Positions 19,760 through 33,500 of a DNA stretch of 64,000 nucleotides are shown piece after piece (position 1 is the first letter of the stretch; every line of letters begins with the position of its first letter). The translations under genes and the position numbers were made by a program. The DNA is from Halomonas sp. CH40. Its GTDB lineage: Bacteria > Pseudomonadota > Gammaproteobacteria > Pseudomonadales > Halomonadaceae. The stretch covers positions 3,038,001 through 3,102,000 of the forward strand of contig CP112982.1 of NCBI GenBank assembly GCA_041875495.1, in the 5' to 3' direction. The notes beneath the pieces were generated by a model. The model searched no databases. It was not told the origin of the DNA and worked only from the letters and a program-made list of their open reading frames with translations.

Positions 19760-22495
19760 ATGAGCAAGATTCCCGAGACGCTACAATCGCTTGACGTAGA
19801 TTCCCATACGTATCATTACCATAGCCTTCCACTCGCCGCCGATGCGCTTGGCAATATCGACCGCTTGCCTAAAACACTCAAGATTCTACTCGAAAACCAA
19901 CTACGCAACGCGGACGATGAAAGCGTTTCCTCGGAAGATATGCAGGCCCTGGTAGACTGGCAGCAGGAAGGTAAATCAAGCCGAGAAATCGGTTATCGCC
20001 CGGCCCGTGTGTTGATGCAGGATTTTACCGGCGTGCCTGGCGTGGTCGATCTAGCCTCCATGCGTGCAGCGGTTGAGAAACTGGGTGAAGATCCTGCCTG
20101 TATCAACCCGTTATCGCCGGTTGATCTGGTCATTGACCACTCGGTCATGGTCGACAAGTTTGGTAACCCTGCCGCCTTTCAGGACAACGTGGATATCGAG
20201 ATGCAGCGCAACCGGGAGCGTTACGAATTCCTGCGCTGGGGACAGAAAGCTTTCGATAACTTCAGTGTTGTGCCACCGGGCACAGGCATCTGTCATCAGG
20301 TCAACCTGGAATACCTGGGGAAAACCGTCTGGACCAAAGAAGTAAACGGCGCCACTCTGGCCTACCCTGACACCCTCGTCGGCACTGACTCCCACACAAC
20401 CATGATCAACGGTTTGGGCGTTCTGGGCTGGGGTGTTGGCGGTATTGAAGCCGAAGCGGCCATGCTCGGCCAGCCGGTATCGATGCTGATTCCCGAAGTC
20501 ATTGGCTTCAAACTGACCGGTAAGCTACGTGAAGGTATCACCGCCACTGATCTGGTGCTGACAGTCACCGAGATGCTGCGTAAAAAAGGCGTGGTGGGCA
20601 AGTTTGTTGAGTTCTACGGTGACGGCCTCAAGGATCTGCCGCTGGCCGACCGCGCAACCATCGCCAATATGGCACCGGAATATGGCGCTACCTGCGGCTT
20701 TTTCCCGGTGGATGACGAAACACTCAACTATCTGCGTCTGACCGGCCGTGAAGATGCCCAGGTGGCACTGGTGGAAGCCTATAGCAAGGCTCAGGGGTTA
20801 TGGCGCGAACCCGGTGACGAGCCCATTTTCACCGACACCCTGCATCTGGACATGACCGAGGTTGAAGCCAGCCTGGCTGGACCAAAACGCCCGCAGGACA
20901 GGGTCGAACTGAAAAACATGCCGGCCGCCTTTGCCAAGGTGATGGAAGATGATGGCAAAGCAGAAGAGACTCAGCCTGCGGGCAAACTGGCGTCCGAAGG
21001 CGGCCAGACAGCCGTCGGAGTTAACCGCAGCTATGAACACTCAGACAGCCAGGCCGTTTCCTTCCAGGGTCAGGATTTCAAACTTGACCCAGGCGCTGTG
21101 GTGATCGCTGCCATCACTTCTTGTACCAATACTTCCAACCCCAGCGTGATGATGGCGGCGGGCCTTTTGGCGCGCAAGGCGCTCGAGAAGGGCCTAGTCA
21201 CCCAGCCCTGGGTAAAAACTTCATTGGCGCCTGGCTCCAAGGTCGTTACCGACTACCTGGAAGCCGCCAACCTCAGCGATGACCTGAATGCCCTTGGCTT
21301 TAACCTGGTCGGTTATGGTTGCACAACCTGCATCGGTAACTCCGGGCCACTGCCTGAGGAAATTGAAAAAGCGGTCTCCGATGGCGACCTGACCGTTGCC
21401 TCAGTGCTATCAGGTAACCGTAACTTTGAAGGCCGGGTTCACCCGCTGGTCAAAACCAACTGGCTGGCATCACCGCCCCTGGTCGTCGCCTACGCTCTGG
21501 CGGGTAACGTTCAGTGTGACCTGACCCAAGACCCCCTCGGCACGGATAAGCAAGGCAATCCGGTTTACCTGAAGGATATCTGGCCGAGCCAGGCCGAAAT
21601 TGCCACCGCCGTCGAGAAGGTCAATACCGCTATGTTCCGCAAGGAATACGGCGCCGTCTTTGAAGGCGACGACACCTGGAAAGCCATCAAGGTATCGGAA
21701 AGCAAAGTTTACCAGTGGCCCGCCTCCACCTATATTCAGCATCCGCCTTTCTTTGAGGGTATGGGCCGCGAACCAGATGCCATTGAGGATGTTAAGGACG
21801 CTCGTGTGTTGGCCATGCTGGGTGACTCTGTTACCACAGACCATATTTCCCCGGCAGGGGCCATCAAGCCGGATAGCCCGGCAGGACGCTACCTGCAGGA
21901 ACACGGCGTTGAACCGGTGGATTTCAACTCCTATGGTTCACGGCGCGGTAACCACGAAGTCATGATGCGCGGCACCTTTGCCAACGTACGAATCAAGAAT
22001 GAAATGCTCGATGGCGTTGTGGGTGGCGAAACCCGCCATGTGCCCAGCGGTGAACAGATGGCCATTTATGATGCTGCCATGAAGTATCAGGAAGCCGGCA
22101 CACCGCTGGTGGTCATTGCTGGTAAGGAGTACGGCACCGGTTCCTCGCGCGACTGGGCCGCCAAAGGCACACGCTTGCTCGGCGTGCGCGCGGTTATCGC
22201 TGAATCCTTTGAACGCATTCACCGTTCCAACCTGATCGGCATGGGCGTGGTGCCGCTGCAGTTCCCTGAGGGTGAAAGCCGGGAAACGCTAGGTTTGACC
22301 GGGGATGAGGAAGTTTCCATCGCAGGCCTGAGTGACCTCAGCCCGGGCGGCAGCGTTAAGGTAATCATTAAAAACGCCGAAGGCGAGCGTAGCGTTGACG
22401 CCAAGTGTCGTATTGATACCCTGAATGAGCTGGCGTACTACCGCCATGGTGGTATCCTTCATTACGTGCTGCGCAAGATGATTGGCGCAGCCTGA
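19760..22495 (+). CDS. acnA: Aconitate hydratase A
   Basis: The 911-residue enzyme interconverts citrate and isocitrate in the TCA and glyoxylate cycles. The [4Fe-4S] ligands are Cys455 ([13 protein letters not shown]), Cys521 and Cys524 ([12 protein letters not shown]). The swivel domain has [20 protein letters not shown] and the substrate-binding [16 protein letters not shown]. Length and motifs fit the AcnA/IRP1 branch rather than AcnB. The ATG has AAGGAG seven bases upstream; a seven-codon upstream extension lacks a ribosome site. A terminator follows at once, so it is monocistronic. Confidence 0.97.
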   Translation: MSKIPETLQSLDVDSHTYHYHSLPLAADALGNIDRLPKTLKILLENQLRNADDESVSSEDMQALVDWQQEGKSSREIGYRPARVLMQDFTGVPGVVDLASMRAAVEKLGEDPACINPLSPVDLVIDHSVMVDKFGNPAAFQDNVDIEMQRNRERYEFLRWGQKAFDNFSVVPPGTGICHQVNLEYLGKTVWTKEVNGATLAYPDTLVGTDSHTTMINGLGVLGWGVGGIEAEAAMLGQPVSMLIPEVIGFKLTGKLREGITATDLVLTVTEMLRKKGVVGKFVEFYGDGLKDLPLADRATIANMAPEYGATCGFFPVDDETLNYLRLTGREDAQVALVEAYSKAQGLWREPGDEPIFTDTLHLDMTEVEASLAGPKRPQDRVELKNMPAAFAKVMEDDGKAEETQPAGKLASEGGQTAVGVNRSYEHSDSQAVSFQGQDFKLDPGAVVIAAITSCTNTSNPSVMMAAGLLARKALEKGLVTQPWVKTSLAPGSKVVTDYLEAANLSDDLNALGFNLVGYGCTTCIGNSGPLPEEIEKAVSDGDLTVASVLSGNRNFEGRVHPLVKTNWLASPPLVVAYALAGNVQCDLTQDPLGTDKQGNPVYLKDIWPSQAEIATAVEKVNTAMFRKEYGAVFEGDDTWKAIKVSESKVYQWPASTYIQHPPFFEGMGREPDAIEDVKDARVLAMLGDSVTTDHISPAGAIKPDSPAGRYLQEHGVEPVDFNSYGSRRGNHEVMMRGTFANVRIKNEMLDGVVGGETRHVPSGEQMAIYDAAMKYQEAGTPLVVIAGKEYGTGSSRDWAAKGTRLLGVRAVIAESFERIHRSNLIGMGVVPLQFPEGESRETLGLTGDEEVSIAGLSDLSPGGSVKVIIKNAEGERSVDAKCRIDTLNELAYYRHGGILHYVLRKMIGAA

Positions 22496-22521
22496 TAGGG
22501 AAACCTACCAATGCTCGCCTC

Positions 22522-22549
22522 GCCCCCACCTAGGTGGGGGCTTTTTTTT
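22522..22549 (+). terminator. Rho-independent terminator of acnA
   Basis: A perfect palindrome GCCCCCACCTAGGTGGGGGC (22522-22541) is followed by eight T. There is no A-run on the other side, so it acts on acnA. Confidence 0.95.
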
Positions 22550-22567
22550 GAATAACTACCCAACAAA

Positions 22568-24247
22568 TCAGTAAGCACGACGCCGATAGGCACGATATTT
22601 GGGCAGCCAACAGCTGCGCTCAATCGCCTCACGCAGCTCGGTACCACCGGTTTTCAACGCAACGCCATTCTGCTGGGCCTGAGCGGCCACTTCAAACGCT
22701 ATTGATTTGCTGATGTCACTGATCCGTGACAGCGGCGGCAGCAAGGCACCTTTACCGTCTTTCACCAGCGGGGCTTCACGGGCCAGGGCACGGGAAGCAC
22801 TCATCAGCATATCATCAGTGATGCGACTGGCTTTGGCGGCCACCACTCCCAGACCAATCCCCGGGAAAATATAGGCATTGTTACACTGGGCAATCGGGTA
22901 ACTGCGGCCATTGTGAACCACAGGCGCAAAGGGGCTGCCTGTCGCTACCAGCGCCTGACCGTCGGTCCAGCGGATGATATCTTCCGGCACCGCTTCGGCC
23001 TGCGAGGTCGGATTGGATAACGGCATGATCACCGGATTTTCACAGTGGGCATGCATGGTGCGCACTACCTGTTCAGTAAAGATCCCCTGCTGACCACACA
23101 CGCCAACCAACACAGTGGGCTTTACCCGCGCTGCGGTTTCTTCAAGCCCCTGCCCGGTCCATTCCGCTACCAGAGCAGCATCATGTGCCAGACGACGCTG
23201 GAAATCGCGCTGCCATTCCTGATCGTTGGTCATCAGACCTTCGCGATCAATCATGAAGATACGCCCGCGGGCTTCGGATTCACTCAAGCCTTCCGCCATC
23301 ATTGAGACCACCACCTGCTCGGCAATCCCACAGCCTGCTGAGCCACCGCCTACAAAAACCACCCGCTGCTTCGCAATGGTTTCCTGGCGCGCCTGACAGG
23401 CTGCCATCAGGGTGCCAACGACAACAGAGGCCGTTCCTTGAACATCGTCATTAAAGCAGCAAAGCTCGTCTCTGTAACGCTCCAGCAGAGGGACGGCATT
23501 TGCCTGGGCAAAATCCTCAAACTGCAGCAGCACGTTCGGCCAACGGCGTTTTACCGCACTAATAAACTCTGCCATAAAGGCATCGTATTCTTCCTGGCTG
23601 ACCCGTGGATGACGCCACCCCATGTACATGGGGTTCTCCAGCAACGACTGATTATTGGTGCCTACATCCAGCATGATTGGCAACGTATAGGCTGGGCTGA
23701 TGCCCCCACAGGCGGTATACAGTGCCAGCTTGCCAATAGGAATCCCCATCCCCCCAATGCCCTGATCCCCCAGGCCAAGAATCCGCTCGCCGTCTGTCAC
23801 TACTATGACCTTGACGTTATCCTTGGTGGCGCTACGCAGAATATCATCCATGTGCTCGCGGTCTGGATAGCTGATAAACAACCCGCGATGATTACGATAG
23901 ATATTCGAGAACTCCTGACACGCCTTACCCACCGTTGGGGTATAAATAATCGGCAGCATTTCCTCCAGATGCTCGGACACCAGCCGGAAGTACAGGGTTT
24001 CGTTATCATCCTGTATCGCGCGAAGATGAATATGCCGCTCCAGATCACTGTTGCACTGCTGGTACTGACGATAAGCACGAGCCAACTGCTCATCAATCGT
24101 CTCGACTTTCTGCGGCAACAGACCAATCAGGTTGAACGACAGGCGTTCCTCCCGACTGAAAGCGCTGCCTTTGTTAAGCAAGGGCATTTCCAGCAAGGAC
24201 GGGCCAGCATAAGGAATATACAGGGGGCGTTTGTTAGACGTCGTCAT
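22568..24247 (-). CDS. maeA: NAD-dependent malic enzyme
   Basis: The 559-residue enzyme (E. coli MaeA/SfcA 565) decarboxylates malate to pyruvate with NAD+. Motifs seen: the malic N-terminal region with [12 protein letters not shown], the catalytic region [17 protein letters not shown], the metal site [10 protein letters not shown]...[12 protein letters not shown], and the NAD-binding [15 protein letters not shown]. The start at 24247 ([10 protein letters not shown]) matches the family's N-terminus; the 38-codon upstream extension is AT-rich and unlike the family. The gene converges with acnA. The ribosome site (GAGAAAG) is weak. Confidence 0.95.
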   Translation of the reverse strand: MTTSNKRPLYIPYAGPSLLEMPLLNKGSAFSREERLSFNLIGLLPQKVETIDEQLARAYRQYQQCNSDLERHIHLRAIQDDNETLYFRLVSEHLEEMLPIIYTPTVGKACQEFSNIYRNHRGLFISYPDREHMDDILRSATKDNVKVIVVTDGERILGLGDQGIGGMGIPIGKLALYTACGGISPAYTLPIMLDVGTNNQSLLENPMYMGWRHPRVSQEEYDAFMAEFISAVKRRWPNVLLQFEDFAQANAVPLLERYRDELCCFNDDVQGTASVVVGTLMAACQARQETIAKQRVVFVGGGSAGCGIAEQVVVSMMAEGLSESEARGRIFMIDREGLMTNDQEWQRDFQRRLAHDAALVAEWTGQGLEETAARVKPTVLVGVCGQQGIFTEQVVRTMHAHCENPVIMPLSNPTSQAEAVPEDIIRWTDGQALVATGSPFAPVVHNGRSYPIAQCNNAYIFPGIGLGVVAAKASRITDDMLMSASRALAREAPLVKDGKGALLPPLSRISDISKSIAFEVAAQAQQNGVALKTGGTELREAIERSCWLPKYRAYRRRAY

Positions 24248-24564
24248 AGGCTTTCTCGCTATCTTCACATGGCAAGCTTGTTTTTTTAGCTCTGTCGTTA
24301 TGGCTTTAATGACACAGTATGAAAACCACAAAAGTTTGTGCAATGCAGTAAAATCCGTCACTTACTGCGATTTAAAGCTAATGTAACATGCTTAGGTGAC
24401 AAAAGTAGGGTAAGTGACCACGTTAGCAAGATACACAGTGACACAACCGAGTTTTGAACCAAGCTGACTCGTTGAGCTGGAGGGAAGTGGCCTGTTGGCG
24501 CCAATAGCAAGTTCCCGCCTGACACAGCCAGGCGGTAAGGGCAAAAATGATCAGTGGTACAGCG
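24248..24564. other. Intergenic region between maeA and the first giant adhesin gene
   Basis: These 317 bases hold no gene I can support. The stop of the giant gene is followed by a hairpin CCGCCTG (24515-24521) / CAGGCGG (24529-24535) with a seven-base loop but no T-run, so it is a weak or rho-assisted terminator. I searched this stretch on the minus strand for remnants of RTX repeats that a frameshift might have cut off and found none. The maeA promoter should lie in the left part. Confidence 0.5.
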
Positions 24565-27500
24565 CTATTGATCGATAGAATTATTAGAGGTGTCTAAATC
24601 TTCATGTGCATTGGCAGCATAAGCTGGTGTAGCCAGCGAACTTTCGGGCTCCTTGGTCGGCTGTTGGCTTGCTGTTTCATCCGCGTCTTCAGTGAACAAT
24701 GTTTCCTCATCGTCGCTTAATAGTTCATTAGCCCCCAAGGTATTTGTATCAGAAGGCTCTGCTGGTTCCTCCGCGCTATTTTCAGTAGCTAGACTTTCTT
24801 CTACTTCTAACGGTTCCTCACTAAGGGCAAGCAAAGGCTCGTCATCAGAAAGCATGTTGACAGACAGGTTTTCCGGATTGAGGCTGGGGCTAATACCTTC
24901 TTCAAAAACAAGGTTAGCCCCAATGCCTAACGTGCCCGTCAGGCTATCTTCATCACCATCTTCAGCCGTTGCATTCAGTTCTATCGATCGAGCCAACAAG
25001 GTGAGATTATCCGTTAGGCTTTCTTCACTGGTTTGAGTCACGCTACGATATTGCTCAAGCGTCACCTCTCCGAGATTATTCACGCTCACCTCAAAGACCA
25101 GGGAACTGTCGCCCTCTGTACGGCCTTCCACCCGGCCATCGACCAAACTCAATAGCACTGACTGACCACTCGCGGCATCCGTCAGGTTAGCCTCAGCACC
25201 AATCGACAATGCATAGCTGATACCACCTTCACCATCAGCGCCAAATTGAGTGACAAAAGCACCCGAAAAGTCTGCGCTTCCCGCTGCCGATAAGCTGGCT
25301 TCTGCGGACGGCAGGTCACGGCTATCGATGGTAATCAAGGGGCCATCATCACGTACTTTGAGAAACTGCCCCAGATTAATACCTTGTGTCGTGCTATCGC
25401 CATCACTGTCTATTGCTGTTGCGTTAAGCTTGATTGAGCCTGGTAAAACCAATTCGTCATTCGATCCTCCTCCAATGGGATGCCTAAGGGCCAGATACTG
25501 CGTAAGAGTGATATTTGCTGCACTGTCTACCTCAACGGCAAAGACAAGCTCATTACTATCTACAGTACGCCCTTCTATATTGCCATCTTGGTTAACGAGC
25601 TTGACGGTTTCTCCGCTAAGGGTAGATATAAGCGTTGTCGCACCATCGCCTTCAATTTCCAGGCTATAGTCAGTGCTCCCTTCACCATCAGCACCGTAGT
25701 CCACGCTAAAGATACTCGCAAAACTCTGAGATTCAGGTTTCTCTAAGTACCTTTCATCAACCTTGATAGTGGGGTCGTTGTCCACGTTAAAATTCAGATC
25801 AGTATCAATAACCGGCACATCATCAACTACCTTCAGCGTGGCGCTCAGGTCGGTACTGAGCGTCTCGGTGACGGTATCGCCGTCGCTGTCGGTCACGGTG
25901 ACATCAGCACTGATACCGACCAGCCCGGTGGGCAGGCTGAGGGTATCGGCGCCTGGCGCCGGGTGATCCAGGGGAGCAGACTGAACCACGGTGATATCGC
26001 CGCTGGCGGGGTCGATATTAATCCGTAGCACGTCGCTACCGTCTGCCCTGCCGATGATCTCGCCGTTCTCCAGGCTGAAGAGCACTGGCTCACCGCCGCT
26101 GGCGATGGAGGCGGTATCGACATTGCCGTCCAGGGTCAGGCGATAGCCGTTGATGGCGGTACTGCCTGCACCATCGGCGCCATAGGCGGCGGTGACGGCC
26201 GACTCAAAGGGAGACGCAGCATTGTCACTGGCCTGCGAGGTACCGTTGACGGTTTCGCTGTCCAGGGTTGTCAGCTCGACCGCGTCCAGATCCACCGCCG
26301 CCAGTGTTGCGCTTGGCACATCATCAACTACCTTCAGCGTGGCGCTTAGGTCGGTACTGAGCGTTTCGGTGGCGGTATCGCCGTCACTGTCGGTCACGGT
26401 GACATCAGCACTGATACCGACCAGCCCGGTGGGCAGGCTGAGGGTATCGGCGCCTGGCGCCGGGTGATCCAGGGGAGCAGACTGAACCACGGTGATATCG
26501 CCGCTGGCGGGGTCGATATTAATCCGTAGCACGTCGCTACCGTCTGCCCTGCCGATGATCTCGCCATTCTCCAGGCTGAAGAGCACTGGCTCACCGCCGC
26601 TGGCGATGGAGGCGGTATCGACATTGCCGTCCAGGGTCAGGCGATAGCCGTTGATGGCGGTACTGCCTGCACCATCGGCGCCATAGGCGGCGGTGACGGC
26701 CGACTCAAAGGAAGATGCAGCCGTATCACTGGCCTGCGAGGTACCGTTGACGGTTTCGCTGTCCAGGGTTGTCAGCTCGACCGCGTCCAGATCCACTGAC
26801 GCCAGTGTTGCGCTTGGCACATCATCAACTACCTTCAGCGTGGCGCTCAGGTCGGTACTGAGCGTCTCGGTGACGGTATCGCCGTCGCTGTCGGTCACGG
26901 TGACATCAGCGCTGATACCGACCAGCCCGGCGGGCAGGCTGAGCGTATCGGCGCCTGGCGCCGGGTGATCCAGCGGTGCAGACTGAATCACGGTGATATC
27001 GCCGCTGGCGGGGTCGATGTTAATCCGTAGCACGTCGCTACCGTCTGCCCTGCCGATGATCTCGCCATTCTCCAGGCTGAAGAGCACTGGCTCACCGCCG
27101 CTGGCGATGGAGGCGGTATCGACATTGCCGTCCAGGGTCAGGCGATAGCCGTTGATGGCGGTACTGCCTGCACCATCGGCGCCATAGGCGGCGGTGACGG
27201 CCGACTCAAAGGAAGATGCAGCCGTATCACTGGCCTGCGAGGTACCGTTGACGGTTTCGCTGTCCAGGGTTGTCAGCTCGACCGCGTCCAGATCCACTGA
27301 CGCCAGTGTTGCGCTTGGCACATCATCAACTACCTTCAGCGTGGCGCTCAGGTCGGTACTGAGCGTCTCGGTGACGGTATCGCCGTCGCTGTCGGTCACG
27401 GTGACATCAGCACTGATACCGACCAGCCCGGTGGGCAGGCTGAGGGTATCGGCGCCTGGCGCCGGGTGATCCAGGGGAGCAGACTGAACCACGGTGATAT

Positions 27501-30500
27501 CGCCGCTGGCGGGGTCGATATTAATCCGTAGCACGTCGCTACCGTCTGCCCTGCCGATGATCTCGCCGTTCTCCAGGCTGAAGAGCACTGGCTCACCGCC
27601 GCTGGCGATGGAGGCGGTATCGACATTGCCGTCCAGGGTCAGGCGATAGCCGTTGATGGCGGTACTGCCTGCACCATCGGCGCCATAGGCGGCGGTGACG
27701 GCCGACTCAAAGGGAGACGCAGCATTGTCACTGGCCTGCGAGGTACCGTTGACGGTTTCGCTGTCCAGGGTTGTCAGCTCGACCGCGTCCAGATCCACCG
27801 CCGCCAGTGTTGCGCTTGGCACATCATCAACTACCTTCAGCGTGGCGCTTAGGTCGGTACTGAGCGTTTCGGTGGCGGTATCGCCGTCACTGTCGGTCAC
27901 GGTGACATCAGCACTGATACCGACCAGCCCGGTGGGCAGGCTGAGGGTATCGGCGCCTGGCGCCGGGTGATCCAGGGGAGCAGACTGAACCACGGTGATA
28001 TCGCCGCTGGCGGGGTCGATATTAATCCGTAGCACGTCGCTACCGTCTGCCCTGCCGATGATCTCGCCATTCTCCAGGCTGAAGAGCACTGGCTCACCGC
28101 CGCTGGCGATGGAGGCGGTATCGACATTGCCGTCCAGGGTCAGGCGATAGCCGTTGATGGCGGTACTGCCTGCACCATCGGCGCCATAGGCGGCGGTGAC
28201 GGCCGACTCAAAGGGAGACGCAGCATTGTCACTGGCCTGCGAGGTACCGTTGACGGTTTCGCTGTCCAGGGTTGTCAGCTCGACCGCGTCCAGATCCACC
28301 GCCGCCAGTGTTGCGCTTGGCACATCATCAACTACCTTCAGCGTGGCGCTTAGGTCGGTACTGAGCGTTTCGGTGGCGGTATCGCCGTCACTGTCGGTCA
28401 CGGTGACATCAGCACTGATACCGACCAGCCCGGTGGGCAGGCTGAGGGTATCGGCGCCTGGCGCCGGGTGATCCAGGGGAGCAGACTGAACCACGGTGAT
28501 ATCGCCGCTGGCGGGGTCGATATTAATCCGTAGCACGTCGCTACCGTCTGCCCTGCCGATGATCTCGCCATTCTCCAGGCTGAAGAGCACTGGCTCACCG
28601 CCGCTGGCGATGGAGGCGGTATCGACATTGCCGTCCAGGGTCAGGCGATAGCCGTTGATGGCGGTACTGCCTGCACCATCGGCGCCATAGGCGGCGGTGA
28701 CGGCCGACTCAAAGGGAGACGCAGCATTGTCACTGACCTGCGAAGTACCGTTGACGGTTTCGCTGTCCAGGGTTGTCAGCTCGACCGCGTCCAGATCCAC
28801 CGCCACCAGTGTGGTGCTTGGCACATCATCAACCACTTGCAGCGTGGCGCTCAGGTCGGTACTGAGCGTTTCGGTGGCGGTATCGCCGTCGCTGTCGGTC
28901 ACGGTGACATCAGCACTGATACCGACCAGCCTGGTGGGCAGGCTGAGGGTATCGGCGCCTGGCGCCGGGTGATCCAGGGGAGCAGACTGAACTACGGTGA
29001 TATCGCCGCTGGCGGGGTCGATATTAATCCGTAGCACGTCGCTACCGTCTGCCCTGCCGATGATCTCGCCATTCTCCAGGCTGAAGAGCACTGGCTCACC
29101 GCCGCTGGCGATGGAGGCGGTATCGACATTGCCGTCCAGGGTCAGGCGATAGCCGTTGATGGCGGTACTGCCTGCACCATCGGCGCCATAGGCGGCGGTG
29201 ACGGCCGACTCAAAGGGAGACGCAGCATTGTCACTGGCCTGCGAGGTACCGTTGACGGTTTCGCTGTCCAGGGTTGTCAGAGAAAACTCTAGCTCTACGT
29301 CTGACACAATCACCGCTGGAATATCGTCATTGAAGGCAATCACCCCACCCAGATCAATACTCTCACTGGCACTGACAACATAACCATTGCCATATTCAGC
29401 TGTCACTGCACCACTGAGATTGATAACACTACTTTCAAGTAGCAACTGATCAACATCAACACCATTTGTATTTTCGGTAACATGATCAATTGCCCTACTT
29501 TGAGTTAGCTTTACTATCGCATTACCGCCTTCATCCTCACTTAAGCCAACTCGAAACACTTCATTATTATTAGCTGTGGCTATGATGTCGCCATTATTGG
29601 CATCCACTGCCAGACTTATGCTACTGCCTCCACTAGTCAAACTTGTGTTGGCATTCTCTACCAATTCTAGAGAGTAGCTCCATGAAGCGATGGCCTGTAC
29701 GCCATCTTCTCCATAATTTGTCTCTCTATAGCTGAAAATATCGTCCAGGCGAACACTGTCCTGATCGACAAGCTCAGCATCACTGGTAATTAACGACAGG
29801 TCGCTCGTCGTTGTTATGACTTCAATAATCGGATTTTCATCCACAATCGTAGCGTTGCCGGTGTCGGTGATGCCTTCTGGCAATACGGTGCCATTTTCAG
29901 TCTCACCAGTGAGAGTGGCGGTCAGGGTAAAATCTTCCGGCCCTTCAAACACATCGTCATCGATGGTTGGCACGCTGATCACGATGCCGTCGGTGGTACC
30001 CGCGGGTACGTCCAGGCTGAAGGTGCCGTTACCGTTGTCGGTCACCGCGACCTCCACACCACCAATACTAGCGGTAGGTATGCCTAAGTCTTCAGCATCG
30101 GCCTCGCCATCCAGCTCAAAGGTCAGGGTGGTGGCGTTATCCACCGGGTTGCTCAGACTGACATCAAACGTGGCAGTGTCACCTTCATTGATGGTGCCGG
30201 CATCCGCGACGCTGAGTACTGGAGTATCGTTATCCGGCTCTTCTTCGGGGTCATCCGGCGTGCCGCTGCCGTCATCCACGATGGTGGCGTTGCCGGTGTC
30301 GGTGATGCCTTCTGGCAATACGGTGCCACTTTCAGTCTCGCCAGTGAGAGTGGCGGTCAGGGTGAAGTCTTCCGGCCCTTCAAACACATCGTCATCGATG
30401 GTTGGCACGCTGATCACGATGCCATCGGTGGTACCCGCTGGCACGTCCAGGCTGAAGGTGCCGTTACCGTTATCGGTGACCGTAACCTCCGTGCCGTCAA

Positions 30501-33500
30501 TACTGGCCGTGGGGGTGCCAATATCGTCGCTGTCAATCTCGCCGTCCAGTTCAAAGGTCAGGGTGGTGGCGTTGTCCACCGGGTTGCTCAGGCTGACATC
30601 AAACGTGGCAGTGTCACCTTCATTAATGGTGCCGGCATCCGCGACGCTGAGTACTGGAGTATCGTTATCCGGATCTTCCTCGGGGTCATCTGGCGTGCCG
30701 CTGCCGTCATCCACAATGGTGGCATTGCCGGTGTCGGTGATGCCTTCTGGCAATACGGTGCCACTTTCAGTCTCGCCAGTGAGAGTGGCGGTCAGGGTGA
30801 AGTCTTCCGGCCCTTCAAACACATCGTCATCGATGGTTGGCACGCTGATCACAATGCCGTCGGTGGTACCCGCGGGCACGTCCAGGCTGAAGGTGCCGTT
30901 ACCGTTATCAGTGACCGTGACGTCCGTGCCGCCAATACTGGCGGTGGGGGTGCCAATATCGTCGCTGTCAATCTCGCCGTCCAGCTCAAAGGTCAGGGTG
31001 GTGGCGTTATCCACCGGGTTGCTCAGGCTGACATCAAACGTGGCAGTGTCACCTTCATTAATGGTGCCCGCATCGGCGACGCTGAGTACTGGAGTATCGT
31101 TATCCGGCTCTTCTTCGGGGTCATCCGGCGTGCCGCTGCCGTCATCCACAATCGTGGCGTTGCCGGTGTCGGTGATGCCTTCTGGCAAGGTGTTACCCGC
31201 TGTCGTCTCGCCAGTGAGAGTGGCGGTCAGGGTGAAGTCTTCCGGCCCTTCAAACACATCGTCATCGATGGTTGGCACGCTGATCACGATGCCATCGGTG
31301 GTACCCGCTGGCACGTCCAGGCTGAAGGTGCCGTTACCGTTATCGGTGACCGTAACCTCCGTGCCGTCAATACTGGCCGTGGGGGTGCCAATATCGTCGC
31401 TGTCAATCTCGCCGTCCAGTTCAAAGGTCAGGGTGGTGGCGTTGTCCACCGGGTTGCTCAGGCTGACATCAAACGTGGCAGTGTCACCTTCATTAATGGT
31501 GCCGGCATCCGCGACGCTGAGTACTGGAGTATCGTTATCCGGATCTTCCTCGGGGTCATCCGGCGTGCCGCTGCCGTCATCCACAATCGTGGCGTTGCCG
31601 GTGTCGGTGATGCCTTCTGGCAAGGTGTTACCCGCTGTCGTCTCGCCAGTGAGAGTGGCGGTCAGGGTGAAGTCTTCCGGCCCTTCAAACACATCGTCAT
31701 CGATGGTTGGCACGTTGATCACGATGCCATCGGTGGTACCCGCTGGCACGTCCAGGCTGAAGGTGCCGTTACCGTTATCGGTGACCGTAACCTCCGTGCC
31801 GTCAATACTGGCCGTGGGGGTGCCAATATCGTCGCTGTCAATCTCGCCGTCCAGTTCAAAGGTCAGGGTGGTGGCGTTGTCCACCGGGTTGCTCAGGCTG
31901 ACATCAAACGTGGCAGTGTCACCTTCATTAATGGTGCCGGCATCCGCGACGCTAAGTACTGGAGTATCGTTATCCGGCTCTTCTTCGGGGTCATCCGGCG
32001 TGCCGCTGCCGTCATCCACGATGGTGGCGTTGCCGGTGTCGGTGATACCTTCTGGCAATACGGTGCCACTTTCAGTCTCACCAGTGAGAGTGGCCGTTAG
32101 GGTGAAGTCTTCCGGCCCTTCAAACACATCGTCATCGATGGTTGGCACGTTGATCACGATGCCATCGGTGGTACCCGCTGGCACGTCCAGGCTGAAGGTG
32201 CCGTTACCGTTATCGGTGACCGTAACCTCCGTGCCGTCAATACTGGCCGTGGGGGTGCCAATATCGTCGCTGTCAATCTCGCCGTCCAGCTCAAAGGTCA
32301 GGGTGGTGGCGTTGTCCACCGGGTTGCTCAGGCTGACATCGAAAGTGGCGGTGTCACCTTCATTAATGGAGCCCGCATCGGCGACGCTGAGTACTGGAAT
32401 ATCGTTATCCGGATCTTCCTCGGGGTCATCTGGCGTGCCGCTGCCGTCATCCACAATGGTGGCATTGCCGGTGTCGGTGATGCCTTCTGGCAATACGGTG
32501 CCACTTTCAGTCTCGCCAGTGAGAGTGGCGGTCAGGGTGAAGTCTTCCGGCCCTTCAAACACATCGTCATCGATGGTTGGCACGTTGATCACGATGCCGT
32601 CGGTGGTACCCGCTGGCACGTCCAGGCTGAAGGTGCCGTTACCGTTATCGGTGACCGTAACCTCCGTGCCGTCAATACTGGCCGTGGGGGTGCCAATATC
32701 GTCGCTGTCAATCTCGCCGTCCAGCTCAAAGGTCAGGGTGGTGGCGTTGTCCACCGGGTTGCTCAGGCTGACATCGAAAGTGGCGGTGTCACCTTCATTA
32801 ATGGAGCCCGCATCGGCGACGCTGAGTACTGGAATATCGTTATCCGGATCTTCCTCGGGGTCATCTGGCGTGCCGCTGCCGTCATCCACAATGGTGGCAT
32901 TGCCGGTGTCGGTGATGCCTTCTGGCAATACGGTGCCACTTTCAGTCTCGCCAGTGAGAGTGGCGGTCAGGGTGAAGTCTTCCGGCCCTTCAAACACATC
33001 GTCATCGATGGTTGGCACGTTGATCACGATGCCGTCGGTGGTACCCGCTGGCACGTCCAGGCTGAAGGTGCCGTTACCGTTATCGGTGACCGTAACCTCC
33101 GTGCCGTCAATACTGGCCGTGGGGGTGCCAATATCGTCGCTGTCAATCTCGCCGTCCAGCTCAAAGGTCAGGGTGGTGGCGTTGTCCACCGGGTTGCTCA
33201 GGCTGACATCGAAAGTGGCGGTGTCACCTTCATTAATGGAGCCCGCATCGGCGACGCTGAGGGTTGGCTCGTCTGGCCCCACAACGACGGGTGACTCTGC
33301 ATCTATTACGCCATCATCACGGTCAGTGGCGCTATTTCCTTCTGGATCAGCAACTGTGGCAATAACACTCACTGTGTTGTCGTTATTATTCAGGTCTGTC
33401 ACAGTCACTATCAGACCGTCATCCAGCATCTCTTGGGTGACAGGACCGTCAAACAAAATATTGTCTTTACCATCAACAACGAATAAAGCGTCGCCGACTT

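Noticed and set aside
24362..24564. A frameshifted RTX tail for the first adhesin
   Set aside because: I looked on the minus strand downstream of the stop for glycine/aspartate-rich RTX codons or a secretion region and found none.
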